A stretch of DNA of 64,000 nucleotides from an uncultured Anaerolineaceae bacterium (GCA_938020565.1 CALIHP010000019.1:80659-144658); one strand, 5' to 3'; shown: positions 44,273-56,216, numbered from the stretch's first letter. The notes: a model not told the origin generated them from the sequence alone. Translations and numbers: made by a program.

Positions 44273-45292
44273 TTATTCGACCGAATAACGTTCGACGGTG
44301 AGATCTCCATTCATAATCATGTCGCGAACCTCGGCGACCTTGTCGATCATTTCCTGCGGCAGGACGCCGCCGTTATCCTCGAAAACGACGTCAACCGTTC
44401 CGGACGCCAGTCCATAGTCCAAAACCTCGCCGGGCTTGTACGTTCCGTCGACGATCGTCCGGTAGACGTTCTGAATCGACAGCCCCACGTCTTTGATATC
44501 TGACGCGACAACATGCCCCGGGACAATCGCGTTCTGGTTCGAGTCGACGCCGATCGAATACAGGTCGCGCTCGCCTGAAGCCTGAAGCACGCCCATCCCC
44601 GCGGCCGCCGCGACCTGAAAGACGATATCCGCGCCCTGATCGTAAAGCTGAAGCGCGGCCTGTTTCCCCTTCGAAGAATTTTCCCAGTCGCCTAAAAACT
44701 TGACCTCCGTCCTGACGTCCGGATCAATATATTCCGCGCCGTTTTTGTAGGCAAAAATGAACGACTGGACCGTCGGATCGGTATCCCCGCCGACGACGCC
44801 GATAATCTTCTCGGGGTTGACCTTCGGCATGTCCGACGACGTTACCAACGCGGCGACCACGCCGGCCAGATAAGCGCTTTCTTCTTCGACGTAATCAACC
44901 GACGTAATCGTCCCGCCGGAATTCTGAACCGTCGTATCTAAATTCACGAAAATCTTATCCGGGAAATCGTCCGCATACTGCTTCAGAATATCTTCGTATC
45001 CGTAGGAAATCACGAAAATAATATCCGCGAACTGGACCGCCGCGTTAAGCCCCGGTTCATACCGCGCTGAATCAAAGCCACATTCGATCGTTCGATAATC
45101 CAGCCCGAATTCCTCCGCTAACGCCTTCATTCCGGCTTCGCCTGAATCGTAAAACGAGTTATCGCCGAGCGACCCGTTGATCAGGAAAATCGCCTTCGTC
45201 GTATCGATCGCGAAAACCGCCGATGACAGGACAAGAACAGCCACTAAAACCGCAGCCAGCAGAAAGCCCTTACTTCTATTCAACTTTAACAT
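44273..45292 (-). CDS. BMP-family substrate-binding protein of the nucleoside transporter
   Basis: A periplasmic-type (exported) binding protein of the basic membrane protein/Med family. The signal peptide (GFLLAAVLVAVLVLSSAVFA) is followed by AIFLINGSLGDNSFYDSGEAGMKAL, the SVDYVEEESAYLAGVVAALV segment and GVVGGDTD. No lipobox Cys is seen, so it is not a classical lipoprotein. Length is 339 aa. BMP proteins mostly bind purine or other nucleosides. The ATG has AAAGGAG upstream. It is the first gene of the transporter operon, 243 bases before the ATPase gene. Confidence 0.92.
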   Translation of the reverse strand: MLKLNRSKGFLLAAVLVAVLVLSSAVFAIDTTKAIFLINGSLGDNSFYDSGEAGMKALAEEFGLDYRTIECGFDSARYEPGLNAAVQFADIIFVISYGYEDILKQYADDFPDKIFVNLDTTVQNSGGTITSVDYVEEESAYLAGVVAALVTSSDMPKVNPEKIIGVVGGDTDPTVQSFIFAYKNGAEYIDPDVRTEVKFLGDWENSSKGKQAALQLYDQGADIVFQVAAAAGMGVLQASGERDLYSIGVDSNQNAIVPGHVVASDIKDVGLSIQNVYRTIVDGTYKPGEVLDYGLASGTVDVVFEDNGGVLPQEMIDKVAEVRDMIMNGDLTVERYSVE

Positions 45293-45506
45293 GCGCCTGA
45301 ATCTCCTTTACGTGATTAGAAAAGTATCCATACATTTTACCATTTTCAATCTGCCGCGGCGTTTTATTGTCCGGCAGCGCGCAAAGGTTGTTACCTTTTC
45401 CAATTCCTGTAATGACATTCGTCCTGTTCCTCGAAAGCGGAGGGAAACCGGCTCCGTCCGTCTTCCCTCCGCTCTTCAAGCCGAAAATACCGCCGTAAAA
45501 TCGGGT

Positions 45507-45512
45507 TATACT
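45507..45512 (+). promoter_or_regulatory. Probable -10 box of the lipase-like gene
   Basis: TATACT lies about 65 bases before the plus-strand hydrolase. The -35 region is not clear. In the same intergenic stretch (45293-45576) the minus-strand transporter operon must also start. Confidence 0.35.
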
Positions 45513-45576
45513 TTATAAGAAACGGCGTCCTCCGGACGAGAGAAAGCGCCGCCAACAATCCGAAAAGGGAATCCGC

Positions 45577-46413
45577 ATGAAATCACTCGAGGAACGACAG
45601 AACCTGATGGGCGAAAACGTTTACACGTTCACAGCCAAACCGGACGCAGACGCAGAAATCAAAGCCAGCCTCCTGCTCGTCCATGGATTAGGGGAACACT
45701 GCCGCCGGTACGATCACGTCATCCAGGCCATGACGGACGCCGGAATCGCCGTCACCGCGTTCGATCATATCGGCCACGGCAGAACGAGCGGAAAACGCGG
45801 CGTCTACCGCTACGCGACCGCATGGCAGCTCATCCGCCACTTTCAGGGGAAACTCCTCGCGTCCGAACCCAGCCTGCCGTTCTTCCTCTATGGGCATTCG
45901 CTGGGCGGCGCGCTGGTCTTAACCTATGCACAGCGGTTTCCCGCAGATATTCGCGGCGTCGTCGCCAGCTCGCCCGGACTGGGAACCGTTCCGCCATACC
46001 CGAACTGGCTGACCGCAGCCGTCGGATTCCTCGGGCGGACGTTCCCAAAACTGACAACGCCGAATTTCCTGCCGCCGGAGAATCTTTATCATGGCGCAGG
46101 CGAAGATAAAATCTATACAAAAGACCCGCTGGTCCATGGCGTCCTGTCGCTTTCCCTGGCGCATGACCTGATCACGCTCGGCCGTGACATGGTCGAGCGC
46201 AGCGACCCGTTCCCAGTCCCGCTGCTCCTGCTGCAGGGCGGCGCCGACCGATGCGTTGATCCGGAAATGACCGCGCGGTTCGCGAAAAAAACCGGGAACG
46301 AAAAAGTCGAATTCGTCGCTTATCCCGACGGCTATCACGAGCTGCATAACGAGCCGTTTCTGAAAGAAGACGTTATTCAAAGGATGATCGACTGGATCGT
46401 CGGGAAAGCCTGA
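45577..46413 (+). CDS. Monoacylglycerol lipase/lysophospholipase-type alpha/beta hydrolase
   Basis: A serine hydrolase with SLLLVHGLGEHCRRY (oxyanion region), the nucleophile elbow GHSLGGALVL (about residues 108-117), the acid segment GGADRCVDPE and the catalytic His in DGYHELHNEP. These are typical of the Hydrolase_4/MGLL group, which cleaves monoacylglycerols or lysophospholipids. Length is 278 aa. There is no signal peptide, so it acts in the cytoplasm. A good ribosome-binding site (AAAAGGGAA) precedes the ATG. Confidence 0.85.
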   Translation: MKSLEERQNLMGENVYTFTAKPDADAEIKASLLLVHGLGEHCRRYDHVIQAMTDAGIAVTAFDHIGHGRTSGKRGVYRYATAWQLIRHFQGKLLASEPSLPFFLYGHSLGGALVLTYAQRFPADIRGVVASSPGLGTVPPYPNWLTAAVGFLGRTFPKLTTPNFLPPENLYHGAGEDKIYTKDPLVHGVLSLSLAHDLITLGRDMVERSDPFPVPLLLLQGGADRCVDPEMTARFAKKTGNEKVEFVAYPDGYHELHNEPFLKEDVIQRMIDWIVGKA

Positions 46414-46438
46414 GTCCGTAGCGCAAATATGAAAAAAA

Positions 46439-46469
46439 GGCGTTCTCTTTTTTTGAGAACGCCCGATTT
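46439..46469. terminator. Bidirectional terminator between convergent genes
   Basis: GGCGTTCTC (46439-46447) and GAGAACGCC (46455-46463) form a perfect 9-bp stem with loop T7. An A-run on one side and a T-run on the other allow it to end both the lipase-like gene and the HerA-like gene. Confidence 0.85.
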
Positions 46470-46470
46470 T

Positions 46471-48918
46471 TTAAATTCCAGCTGCCTGATACGCGCGGAC
46501 GAGTTTTCCCGCGGAATCCGTGTAATACGGGAGCCAGAGGATCCCAAAATAATCGACGAAAATATCCTTCTTCATCGGCGATAAACTGACCGTCGAATAC
46601 TTTTCCGCCAACGCGCTCCATTTCGCCTCGACGGCCGCGATCGCGTCCTTATACGCTTCAGTCTCCCGTTCGAGACTTTCGGTAAGCTCCTCCAAAACGA
46701 TCGTCGCCTTTTCAAGCGCGTTGCCGGCGTTCGTTGACTGACCGAACTTGTTAATCGACGACGAAACCGACCGGCGCCGCCCCTGAAGGAGGCTCAACGC
46801 GAATTCGCCAATCGCGCCGATTTTTTCAATATTCTTCGACTTGACCTTGTCTTCCTTATCGTCGACGTCGGCGGCCGCCTTGCGAATCTTCGTTTCAAGC
46901 CGGTCGACCGTCGTCTGATACGCCTTGGTCAGTTTATCCTTCTCCGCCTTGGATGCCTCGTCAACCTTCGTCCTGCAGAGTTCGATAAACTCCTTCTCGG
47001 ATAACTTCGAATCCCCGTACACGCCCAGATCCTCGTTGCTGTAGACGACCGTTTTCCCATCGCGGTAAATCGAATCGATAAAATCCGATTCGCGGCTGCG
47101 GATTGAACCCGCGCTCAGCATCCAGCCCGGAACCGGCGCGTAATAAACCGCGTCGCTCTCCGGACGCTTCGAGAGCTGGTCGCCTTCGATCGGATCGATC
47201 ATATAATCCGACCAGCGGATCGTCGTTCCGCGAATCTCCTCGTCTTCAATCAGCGCGGCCTTACGATCCGTCAGATCCAGATCGTATTTGCGCTGCGTAA
47301 TCCGGTATTCCGCCTGTGCGAACCAGGCCGGCATATAGGTCATCAGCGCGCCGTCCGAATCCAGCTCCGACGGGGACTTCGTCGCCCGCAGGTAATATTC
47401 GCCGATCGTCGCCGCGATCTCCGGCTTCGTTCCGTCATTTTTCGTCTCGTTTGCCATCTCTTCTATTTCCTCTTCGTGATAATCCTGGCGCCGGGGCCTG
47501 CCGTCTTCGCCGACCTCTCGACTTAATCCAAATTCAACCAACATCGGCAGGCGGTTCCTCGTTACCGGCCCCGCCAGATAATTCAGCGCCCACCGTGTCG
47601 TAAATACCTTTAATCCCGGTTCATGCACGTTCATGTACAGGAACTGCCGCTTTCCCAGCGAAGAAATCAGCCGGTTTGCCTGCGTCCGGTCGATCTGGCC
47701 CTCTGTCGTCGTGAGCCCGTCGATCAGCCGGTTCTTGTCCTGCTCCGTCTGCAAATGACCGACGAACCACGTTCCCGCGTTCGAAAGCGCTTTGTAATCG
47801 AAATCGATCGGATTCTGCGACGAGAGGATCAGGCTGACGCCGAACGCGCGCGCCTGCTTCAGCAGCCGCAGAATCACGCCCCGAGACGCTGGACGCCCGG
47901 TCGCTGGAAGATAGCCGCTGATTTCGTCAAAATAAACCCCCAGCCGTAAGTTACTCGTCCCGGGCTGCGTTCGCATCCATGCCTCGACCTGAGAATACAG
48001 CATCGTTACAAAGAACATGCGTTCATGATCGCTCAGGTGCTGAATGTAGAAGATATTAAACCGTGCGCGGCCGTCTTCCGTATACAGCATCGAACCAACG
48101 TCCAGCGATGGCCCTTTTTTCCAGTTCTGAAACGACGGCGACGCCAGAAAATTATTCAGCGCCATCGCCAGCCGGAAACGATCCTTCGGCGGGTACATCC
48201 GGTCGATCGGCAGCGCGCCCAGCTTTTCGAACGGCGGCTGATCGATCGCGTTGATCATGTCCTCGATCTGGATCGATTTATTCTGGTTCCAGTAATGCTC
48301 GATGATATTCGCTAAAAGGATATGTTCCCGGCTTTGAATCGGATCGATATTCGAATACCCGACCAGGTCCAGCAGCGCCGTTACCGACGTTGAAATCAGC
48401 TCGCGAATATTCTCGTCGCCCTCGCGCCAGCTTCCCTGCGGCGGATCGTAGGTCGATAAAATATTAATCGGATTCGCGATCGTCGATCCCGGCGTAAATA
48501 CCGTATAATCGACCCGGTTCAACGCGTCAAGATCCGGGCCCGCGTACCCCCATCGTTCCAGACCCTCCCGCCATTTCTCCGCCGTCTCGTCCGCCAGAAC
48601 CGAAAGCCCCTTATTTAAACGCGCCGGCGCCTCCGGATCGATCCAGTGCTCGAAATCCTCGCCGCGCAGCTCAGGAAAATGCAGACAGAGGTTGACCAGG
48701 TCGCCCTTGGGATCGATAATAATCGCCGGAATATTCTTCAGCGCGAATTCTTCGAGTAAGACGATCCCCAGGCCCGTCTTCCCTGAACCGGTCATTCCCG
48801 TAATCACGCAATGCGTATTCAGGTCTTCCGGTTTATACAGGAGACTTTCCCCGGTCTCTTTCCCATCCGGGCCGACGAGACGGCCTAAAAAGAATTTATG
48901 AGGATCGACAGGCGACAT
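46471..48918 (-). CDS. HerA/FtsK-like ATPase with C-terminal coiled coils
   Basis: An 815-aa protein. Walker A GMTGSGKT is at residues 41-48, followed by PAIIIDPKGDLVNL, a Walker B in LGVYFDEISGYLP (about 325-335) and SLILSSQNPIDFDY. This is the DUF853/HerA-helicase-like nucleotide-binding pattern. The C-terminal 170 residues hold two predicted coiled-coil stretches (about 649-696 and 730-770) rich in Lys and Glu. HerA-type ATPases pump DNA, and relatives work in DNA repair, conjugation or defence with partner nucleases; no nuclease or NurA-like gene is adjacent. The gene stands alone between two terminated regions, so its role stays open. Confidence 0.8.
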   Translation of the reverse strand: MSPVDPHKFFLGRLVGPDGKETGESLLYKPEDLNTHCVITGMTGSGKTGLGIVLLEEFALKNIPAIIIDPKGDLVNLCLHFPELRGEDFEHWIDPEAPARLNKGLSVLADETAEKWREGLERWGYAGPDLDALNRVDYTVFTPGSTIANPINILSTYDPPQGSWREGDENIRELISTSVTALLDLVGYSNIDPIQSREHILLANIIEHYWNQNKSIQIEDMINAIDQPPFEKLGALPIDRMYPPKDRFRLAMALNNFLASPSFQNWKKGPSLDVGSMLYTEDGRARFNIFYIQHLSDHERMFFVTMLYSQVEAWMRTQPGTSNLRLGVYFDEISGYLPATGRPASRGVILRLLKQARAFGVSLILSSQNPIDFDYKALSNAGTWFVGHLQTEQDKNRLIDGLTTTEGQIDRTQANRLISSLGKRQFLYMNVHEPGLKVFTTRWALNYLAGPVTRNRLPMLVEFGLSREVGEDGRPRRQDYHEEEIEEMANETKNDGTKPEIAATIGEYYLRATKSPSELDSDGALMTYMPAWFAQAEYRITQRKYDLDLTDRKAALIEDEEIRGTTIRWSDYMIDPIEGDQLSKRPESDAVYYAPVPGWMLSAGSIRSRESDFIDSIYRDGKTVVYSNEDLGVYGDSKLSEKEFIELCRTKVDEASKAEKDKLTKAYQTTVDRLETKIRKAAADVDDKEDKVKSKNIEKIGAIGEFALSLLQGRRRSVSSSINKFGQSTNAGNALEKATIVLEELTESLERETEAYKDAIAAVEAKWSALAEKYSTVSLSPMKKDIFVDYFGILWLPYYTDSAGKLVRAYQAAGI

Positions 48919-49179
48919 ATGATCTCCATCCGAAAAAAATTCCCGAGGATTCAGTCAGATACCGATACGCTTCAAATGACAGCTCGAATTTTTTAAAAGA
49001 ATGAATCGCTCTATGAAATTATACATGAATTCTTTCAGCAGCAGCGGAACATTCGCAAAAAACAAGTTATCAACTCCCAAACGGTTCAAAAAGAATCAGT
49101 TCGCACCAAAAACCGCGGAGAGGAGTAAAATCAGAAATACAAAAAAGAATCGATAGAAAAAGATCGAGGTATCGTTATC

Positions 49180-49593
49180 ATGTGGCTGCTTTTCGCTTTG
49201 CTATCCGCGTTCTTCGCGGCGCTGACCTCAATTCTCGCGAAAATCGGAATCGAAGGCGTCAATTCGCATCTCGCAACCGCGATCCGAACGATCGTCGTCG
49301 TCGTGATGGCCTGGGCCATGGTCTTCATGACACAATCGCAAAGCGGCATCGCCGGAATCAGCCGGAAAAGCTGGATCTTCCTGACGCTCTCCGGTCTCGC
49401 GACGGGCGCGTCTTGGCTCTGCTATTACCGCGCGCTCCAGCTCGGAGACGCGTCGAAGGTCGTTCCAATCGATAAACTCAGCGTCATTATAACGCTCGCG
49501 CTGGCGTTTGTCTTCCTGCGCGAAGAATTCACGGTAAAATCCCTGATCGGCTGCCTGATGATCGGCGCGGGAACGCTGATCATGGTTATCTGA
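49180..49593 (+). CDS. Half-size EamA-family membrane transporter
   Basis: A 137-aa protein with five hydrophobic segments, starting LLFALLSAFFAALTSILAKIG and ending VKSLIGCLMIGAGTLIMVI. That is one EamA repeat, whereas typical drug/metabolite transporters have two. Single-repeat members are thought to work as dimers, like EmrE. The conserved GATGASWLCYYRALQ-like stretch is seen as ATGASWLCYYRALQLG. Substrate unknown. GAGGT precedes the ATG. Confidence 0.88.
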   Translation: MWLLFALLSAFFAALTSILAKIGIEGVNSHLATAIRTIVVVVMAWAMVFMTQSQSGIAGISRKSWIFLTLSGLATGASWLCYYRALQLGDASKVVPIDKLSVIITLALAFVFLREEFTVKSLIGCLMIGAGTLIMVI

Positions 49594-49613
49594 ATAGAGA
49601 GAAGAACGTGATT

Positions 49614-50549
49614 TTATTTCGCCGGAACGACCCAATAATAGCGGTCGTCCGCCTCAACCGTCCATCCGGTCACGTTTTCGTCCGCAACATGAATTTTAAT
49701 CCACATATACTTCCCGTCGCAGACCGGTTCAGCGTCCAGCGCCTGGAACATCATCCCGGCGCGCAGAATAGTCAGCTGTTCCCCGGTCGTTTTCGGCTCG
49801 GATCGCACCTTAATCGACGAACCGCTTAACACCCCGGCCGCGCCCGCCTCGAACTGATGGCGCATGTCTCCACAGCGGAACGCAGAATCGACCGTCGGCA
49901 CAATCGTCGGCGGAATTTCAGTCGCGTCCGCAGCCGTCGCCTCCTCCACCGGTTCAGCCAGCGTCTCGGTCGCCATACTGACGATGACCGGAGCTTCCGG
50001 AACCGCCGTCGCCGGCTCGGATCCCGTCGTCATCGCCGCAAAGCTTTCAGCCGCCGCCGCTTCCGAAACCGCCGCAGCTTCCGGAAGCGCGGTCATCTCT
50101 TCAAGAGGCGCATCGAGGAGAACAACGGCTTCGCTGGGATCGCCGTAAACCGTCGGCGTCGGCCCCGCCGCGTCCCGGTCCTCATCCAGGGCGGAAAGCC
50201 TGAAATCCAGGAGCGTGATCGACTCGCCGGTCGCCTGGATCGATTCCGCCAACCGCCCCGGCGATGGTAAAAACGTCAGCACGCCCAGCTGCCACAATGC
50301 GAAACCCGAAAAAAACAGCGCCGCCGCAGTTCCCAAAACGATACCGCGGACGCTCTTTTTTTGGGGGGTCGGAACGTAACCGCATTTCTGGCACCCCGAT
50401 GTCTCAGAATACAAGTATGATAAGCAATTCGGACAACGGGTAACGCCGGAGACCGGCGGCGCTCCTTTTTCCACCTGGGGAGCGCCGCAGTAATGACAAA
50501 CGGCAGCGTCGTTCGGGATTTTCCGGTAACAGTTCAAGCAATGCTTCAT
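49614..50549 (-). CDS. Zinc-ribbon, single-pass membrane protein with an SH3-like C-terminal domain
   Basis: A 311-aa protein with two zinc ribbons (CLNCYRK..CHYC at 4-21 and CPNC..CQKCGY at about 39-57), one membrane segment (GIVLGTAAALFFSGFALWQLG, split here), a roughly 120-residue Ala/Glu/Thr/Pro-rich region, and a C-terminal SH3b-like domain (VRSEPKTTGEQLTILRAG, then MWIKIHVADENVTGWTVEAD). The ribbons would face the cytoplasm and the SH3b domain the outside, where it could bind cell-wall peptide. Architecture of this kind is found in several Anaerolineae-like proteomes, from memory. Function unknown. Confidence 0.8.
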   Translation of the reverse strand: MKHCLNCYRKIPNDAAVCHYCGAPQVEKGAPPVSGVTRCPNCLSYLYSETSGCQKCGYVPTPQKKSVRGIVLGTAAALFFSGFALWQLGVLTFLPSPGRLAESIQATGESITLLDFRLSALDEDRDAAGPTPTVYGDPSEAVVLLDAPLEEMTALPEAAAVSEAAAAESFAAMTTGSEPATAVPEAPVIVSMATETLAEPVEEATAADATEIPPTIVPTVDSAFRCGDMRHQFEAGAAGVLSGSSIKVRSEPKTTGEQLTILRAGMMFQALDAEPVCDGKYMWIKIHVADENVTGWTVEADDRYYWVVPAK

Positions 50550-50931
50550 CTAAAATCAATGTTCTCCGATTTAAGTATACCGCCGAAAACGGCGGCAATC
50601 GACCCGCGCGCCAATTTAACCCATGCGGCGCGGGGAAACCTCCCATTCCGGTCGGCCGACGGAACGTTCGGGCCGCGCGATCAGGAGACCGTCAAATTCT
50701 CTGATCATTTCAGGGTATACTTTTTTACAGATCAAGGAAGGATCTCCGCCGTGAAGCAGGAAGCCGGCGGCAAACCTTCCTACCGGCAGCTTCACTATTT
50801 TTTTCATTGGAATCGGGATTGACGGAATCGAAACGACCTATCGCCCCAAACCGTTCCGACCATCTCATCAGCCAGAAAATCCCGAGACAACCGGACATTC
50901 AGTTCGTTTTAAGGATTTGAGAGGGAGTTTT
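50550..50931 (+). other. Intergenic region before the P-type ATPase
   Basis: No recognised gene. A small hairpin CCGCCG-AAAA-CGGCGG lies near 50580-50595. A 63-codon minus-strand frame (50616-50807) has no ribosome-binding site and no known match, so it is not called as a gene. The last part holds the ribosome-binding site of the ATPase. Confidence 0.4.
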
Positions 50932-53580
<2,649 letters not shown>

Positions 53581-53596
53581 CCTAAAGTCGTTTTAC

Positions 53597-53629
53597 AGCC
53601 CCGGGCCGTGATTGCGCCCGGGGCTTTTC
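53597..53629 (+). terminator. Terminator of the P-type ATPase gene
   Basis: AGCCCCGGGC (53597-53606) and GCCCGGGGCT (53616-53625) are perfect 10-base arms with a 9-base loop, followed by TTTCGTCTT. It lies between convergent genes. Confidence 0.85.
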
Positions 53630-53647
53630 GTCTTCTCCGTCCGATCC

Positions 53648-54457
53648 TCACCCGACCGCCTCGAACGGATATACGACATGATAATACCAACCCGCCCCCG
53701 CCATCGAGCCGATCCGGGCGAGAACGGCGACCCGACCGTCCGATTCCAGATAAATCATCAGGTTTTCAAACGAAATATTTTCGTCTGAAATCGTAAACGC
53801 ATATCGGTCGTCATACATTTCGCCGCGGTATTCCGCCGGAACGCCCTCGTTCGCCAAAATATATTCCCACCCCGCGGCATCGCGAACGGACGCTAAAAAA
53901 TCGTCTTCTGAATAACCGAAAAGCTCGATCAAATCGAAATTGTCAAGCCGAAGATCACGATTTATATCGTAGACATAAACGAAATATTTCGGTTTCCACC
54001 AGATGTCCCGATATTCCACGATTAACGAAAGGATTCCATCCGTTAACGACGCATTCCAGTCAATCAAATACGTCATGGGGTCCTCGTCGCCTCCGTCGTG
54101 AATAAGCTGGAGCTGATCCCGCGCCAGCGTTCCGATCGTTTCGTCGATTTCAACGTTGATACTCCGCGCCGCAGGCGAATCGATTTTCAGCTCCGGGACG
54201 CGATAACCGTACGGGAAAATATCTCCATATTCGTTCTGATATTCGCCTTCGGCATGGATCAAATCCTGAACCAGCTCCGTTAAGTCCTCCGGATCGGCAT
54301 CGGGATCTTCCGGATCATCGCGCTGAGCGGTCCCGACCGGCTGAACCGAGAACCTCGAGGGGACCGTCGAAGAATTTTCCCGGGCCAGCGCCCCCGCGCC
54401 GACGCCTATCGCGAATATCCATAGAATCAAAAGAATCGGTAGAATTTTCCTATACAT
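53648..54457 (-). CDS. Exported protein of unknown function
   Basis: A 269-aa protein beginning with a signal peptide or anchor (ILPILLILWIFAIGVGAGALA). The mature part has an acidic spacer (DPEDPDADPEDLTE), followed by VPELKIDSPAARSINVEIDETI, VEYRDIWWKPKYFVYVYDINRD and LARIGSMAGAGWYYHVVYPFE. This resembles the outer part of some DUF3298/DUF4163-type secreted proteins but I am not sure. The open frame reaches 54589; ATG at 54457 has AGGAGG upstream and fits the signal peptide. It lies between two plus-strand genes. Confidence 0.65.
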   Translation of the reverse strand: MYRKILPILLILWIFAIGVGAGALARENSSTVPSRFSVQPVGTAQRDDPEDPDADPEDLTELVQDLIHAEGEYQNEYGDIFPYGYRVPELKIDSPAARSINVEIDETIGTLARDQLQLIHDGGDEDPMTYLIDWNASLTDGILSLIVEYRDIWWKPKYFVYVYDINRDLRLDNFDLIELFGYSEDDFLASVRDAAGWEYILANEGVPAEYRGEMYDDRYAFTISDENISFENLMIYLESDGRVAVLARIGSMAGAGWYYHVVYPFEAVG

Positions 54458-54626
54458 GCACAGCCTCCTGTCCTTACGTCCGTCGTCGGGCCCGGGCTCC
54501 TCCGAAGAAGCAGAATCGCCGCCGCCCGCAGTAACGCTGATATCATTATATCGTACGCAGCCGCCCGGGATTTGCACCGGTTTCACCAATGCCGGGAACG
54601 CGCGGATTCAGAGTATTCTTTTCAGC

Positions 54627-54632
54627 TATAAT
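54627..54632 (+). promoter_or_regulatory. Probable -10 box of lspA
   Basis: TATAAT lies 31 bases before the TTG start at 54664. It rules out the ATG at 54637, which would fall at the transcription start. Confidence 0.45.
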
Positions 54633-54663
54633 AGCTATGAATTCGAATGACAGGGAGTCACAC

Positions 54664-55227
54664 TTGAAATTACCGCTGAAACGCCTGCTGGGAATCGGCG
54701 CCATCGCCGCTATCGTCATCGTCATCGACCAGGCCTCTAAATTCACGGTCCGGAACGCGCTCGCGATTCGCGAGACCTGGACCCCGATCGAAGCCCTCGG
54801 CGATTATTTCCAGATCGTCCATTGGAAAAATACCGGCGTTGCCTTCGGGCTGTTCCCCGGCGTTGGCTGGATAATGCCCTTCGCCGGGTTAGTCTTTCTC
54901 GCGCTGATCGTCCTTTTCTATAAACCGATCCTGAACGGATCTTTTTCCTTCGCAATCGCGATCGGGCTTCAGCTCGGCGGAGCGATCGGGAACCTGATAG
55001 ATCGGCTGAACCCTGAAATCGGATATGTCGTCGATTTTATCTGGATCTGGAAATACCCGGTTTTCAATCTGGCCGACTGCGCGGTTGTCATTGGCGCTGG
55101 GATCCTGTTGATAACGCTCTGGAAAAGCGATCTGGCCGCCGTGAAAAAGGCTCAGCCATCTGAGTCCGGCGACGCGCCCACTAAAGACTTTAACACTGCG
55201 TCCACGGCAGACAAAGCCCATGAATAA
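54664..55227 (+). CDS. lspA: Signal peptidase II (prolipoprotein signal peptidase)
   Basis: A membrane aspartic protease that removes signal peptides from prolipoproteins. Four hydrophobic segments are visible, with NTGVAFGLF and the conserved GGAIGNLIDRL. The catalytic aspartates are D124 in VVDFIW and D138 in NLADCAV. TTG at 54664 has AGGGAG 8 bases upstream and follows the -10 box; upstream ATGs in the same frame do not fit. This gives 187 aa with an Asp/Ala/Lys-rich tail. It overlaps the pseudouridine synthase gene by 8 bases, a common pairing. Confidence 0.93.
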   Translation: MKLPLKRLLGIGAIAAIVIVIDQASKFTVRNALAIRETWTPIEALGDYFQIVHWKNTGVAFGLFPGVGWIMPFAGLVFLALIVLFYKPILNGSFSFAIAIGLQLGGAIGNLIDRLNPEIGYVVDFIWIWKYPVFNLADCAVVIGAGILLITLWKSDLAAVKKAQPSESGDAPTKDFNTASTADKAHE

Positions 55228-56149
55228 ACCGTTCGAGATCCTGTATGATGGGACCGTTCCGATCCGATTGGACCAGTTTTTATCCGCGGAGTTCAGCGAA
55301 GCGTCCCGTTCGCGGATCCTCCAATATATTAAAGAAGGCCGCGTCTCGGTCAACGGCAAGCCCGCCGTCAAAGGCGGCCATTGGCTCAGCGGCGGCGACC
55401 GCATCGAGCTGACGCTGCCTGAAGAGCAGCCGTCCGCGTTGGTCCCGGAGGAGCGCGAACTCGATATCCTCTACGAAGACGAGAACACGATTATCCTGAA
55501 CAAACCCGCCGGGATCGTCGTTCATCCTTCCTTCGGCCACGAAAGCGGAACGATCGTACATGCCGTCCTTGCGCACTGCAAGGATTTACAAAGCTTCGGC
55601 GGAGAAATTCGTCCCGGCGTTGTTCATCGGCTTGACCGCGACACCTCCGGGATCCTGATTCTGGCCAAGAACGAAAAATCGCTGATTTTTCTCCAGTCAC
55701 AATTCAAATCGCGTGAAATCGATAAACGCTATCTGGCGCTCGTCGACGGCAGGCCGCCGACCCCGGTCGGACGAATCGAAGCCCCAATCGGCCGCGACCC
55801 GAGGCGCCGCCAGATGATGGCCATCCTGCCCGCCGATCAGGGCCGCGCCGCCGTAACCGAATATTTTACGAAAACCGAATACCGGCGGCATACGCTCCTG
55901 GAAGCCAGACTGCTGACCGGCCGGACGCACCAGCTCCGCGTCCATTTCGCCTTTCTGAAGTGCCCGATTGTCGCCGATAACCTCTACGGCTACCGGAAAC
56001 AATCGATCCCGCTCGGGCGCCATTTCCTTCACGCGCACAAAGTTAAGGTTACGCTCCCGGGCCAGACGCAGCCTTCAATTTTCGAAGCGCCGCTTCCGGA
56101 CGAGCTCGCGAACGCGCTGAAAGAGCTCGAACCGGAGCGTATCAAATAA
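55220..56149 (+). CDS. RluD-type 23S rRNA pseudouridine synthase
   Basis: A 309-aa enzyme. The N-terminal S4 RNA-binding domain (IRLDQFLSAEFSEASRSR, then KEGRVSVNGKPA) is followed by the synthase domain with the catalytic Asp in HRLDRDTSGI (D139), the same position as in E. coli RluD, plus GRTHQLRVHFAF. Its probable targets are uridines in helix 69 of 23S rRNA, though RluC-like or tRNA specificity cannot be excluded. It overlaps lspA by 8 bases. Confidence 0.9.
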   Translation: MNKPFEILYDGTVPIRLDQFLSAEFSEASRSRILQYIKEGRVSVNGKPAVKGGHWLSGGDRIELTLPEEQPSALVPEERELDILYEDENTIILNKPAGIVVHPSFGHESGTIVHAVLAHCKDLQSFGGEIRPGVVHRLDRDTSGILILAKNEKSLIFLQSQFKSREIDKRYLALVDGRPPTPVGRIEAPIGRDPRRRQMMAILPADQGRAAVTEYFTKTEYRRHTLLEARLLTGRTHQLRVHFAFLKCPIVADNLYGYRKQSIPLGRHFLHAHKVKVTLPGQTQPSIFEAPLPDELANALKELEPERIK

Positions 56150-56216
56150 AGCCGCCCGGTCCGAAGGCAGGACGTAGGAATACAGACAGCTGCGTATCTC
56201 TACGCGAAGTCCCTGC

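Noticed and set aside
50616..50807. Minus-strand 63-codon frame before the P-type ATPase
   Set aside because: No ribosome-binding site and no recognisable family. It is mentioned only as a weak possibility in the intergenic note.
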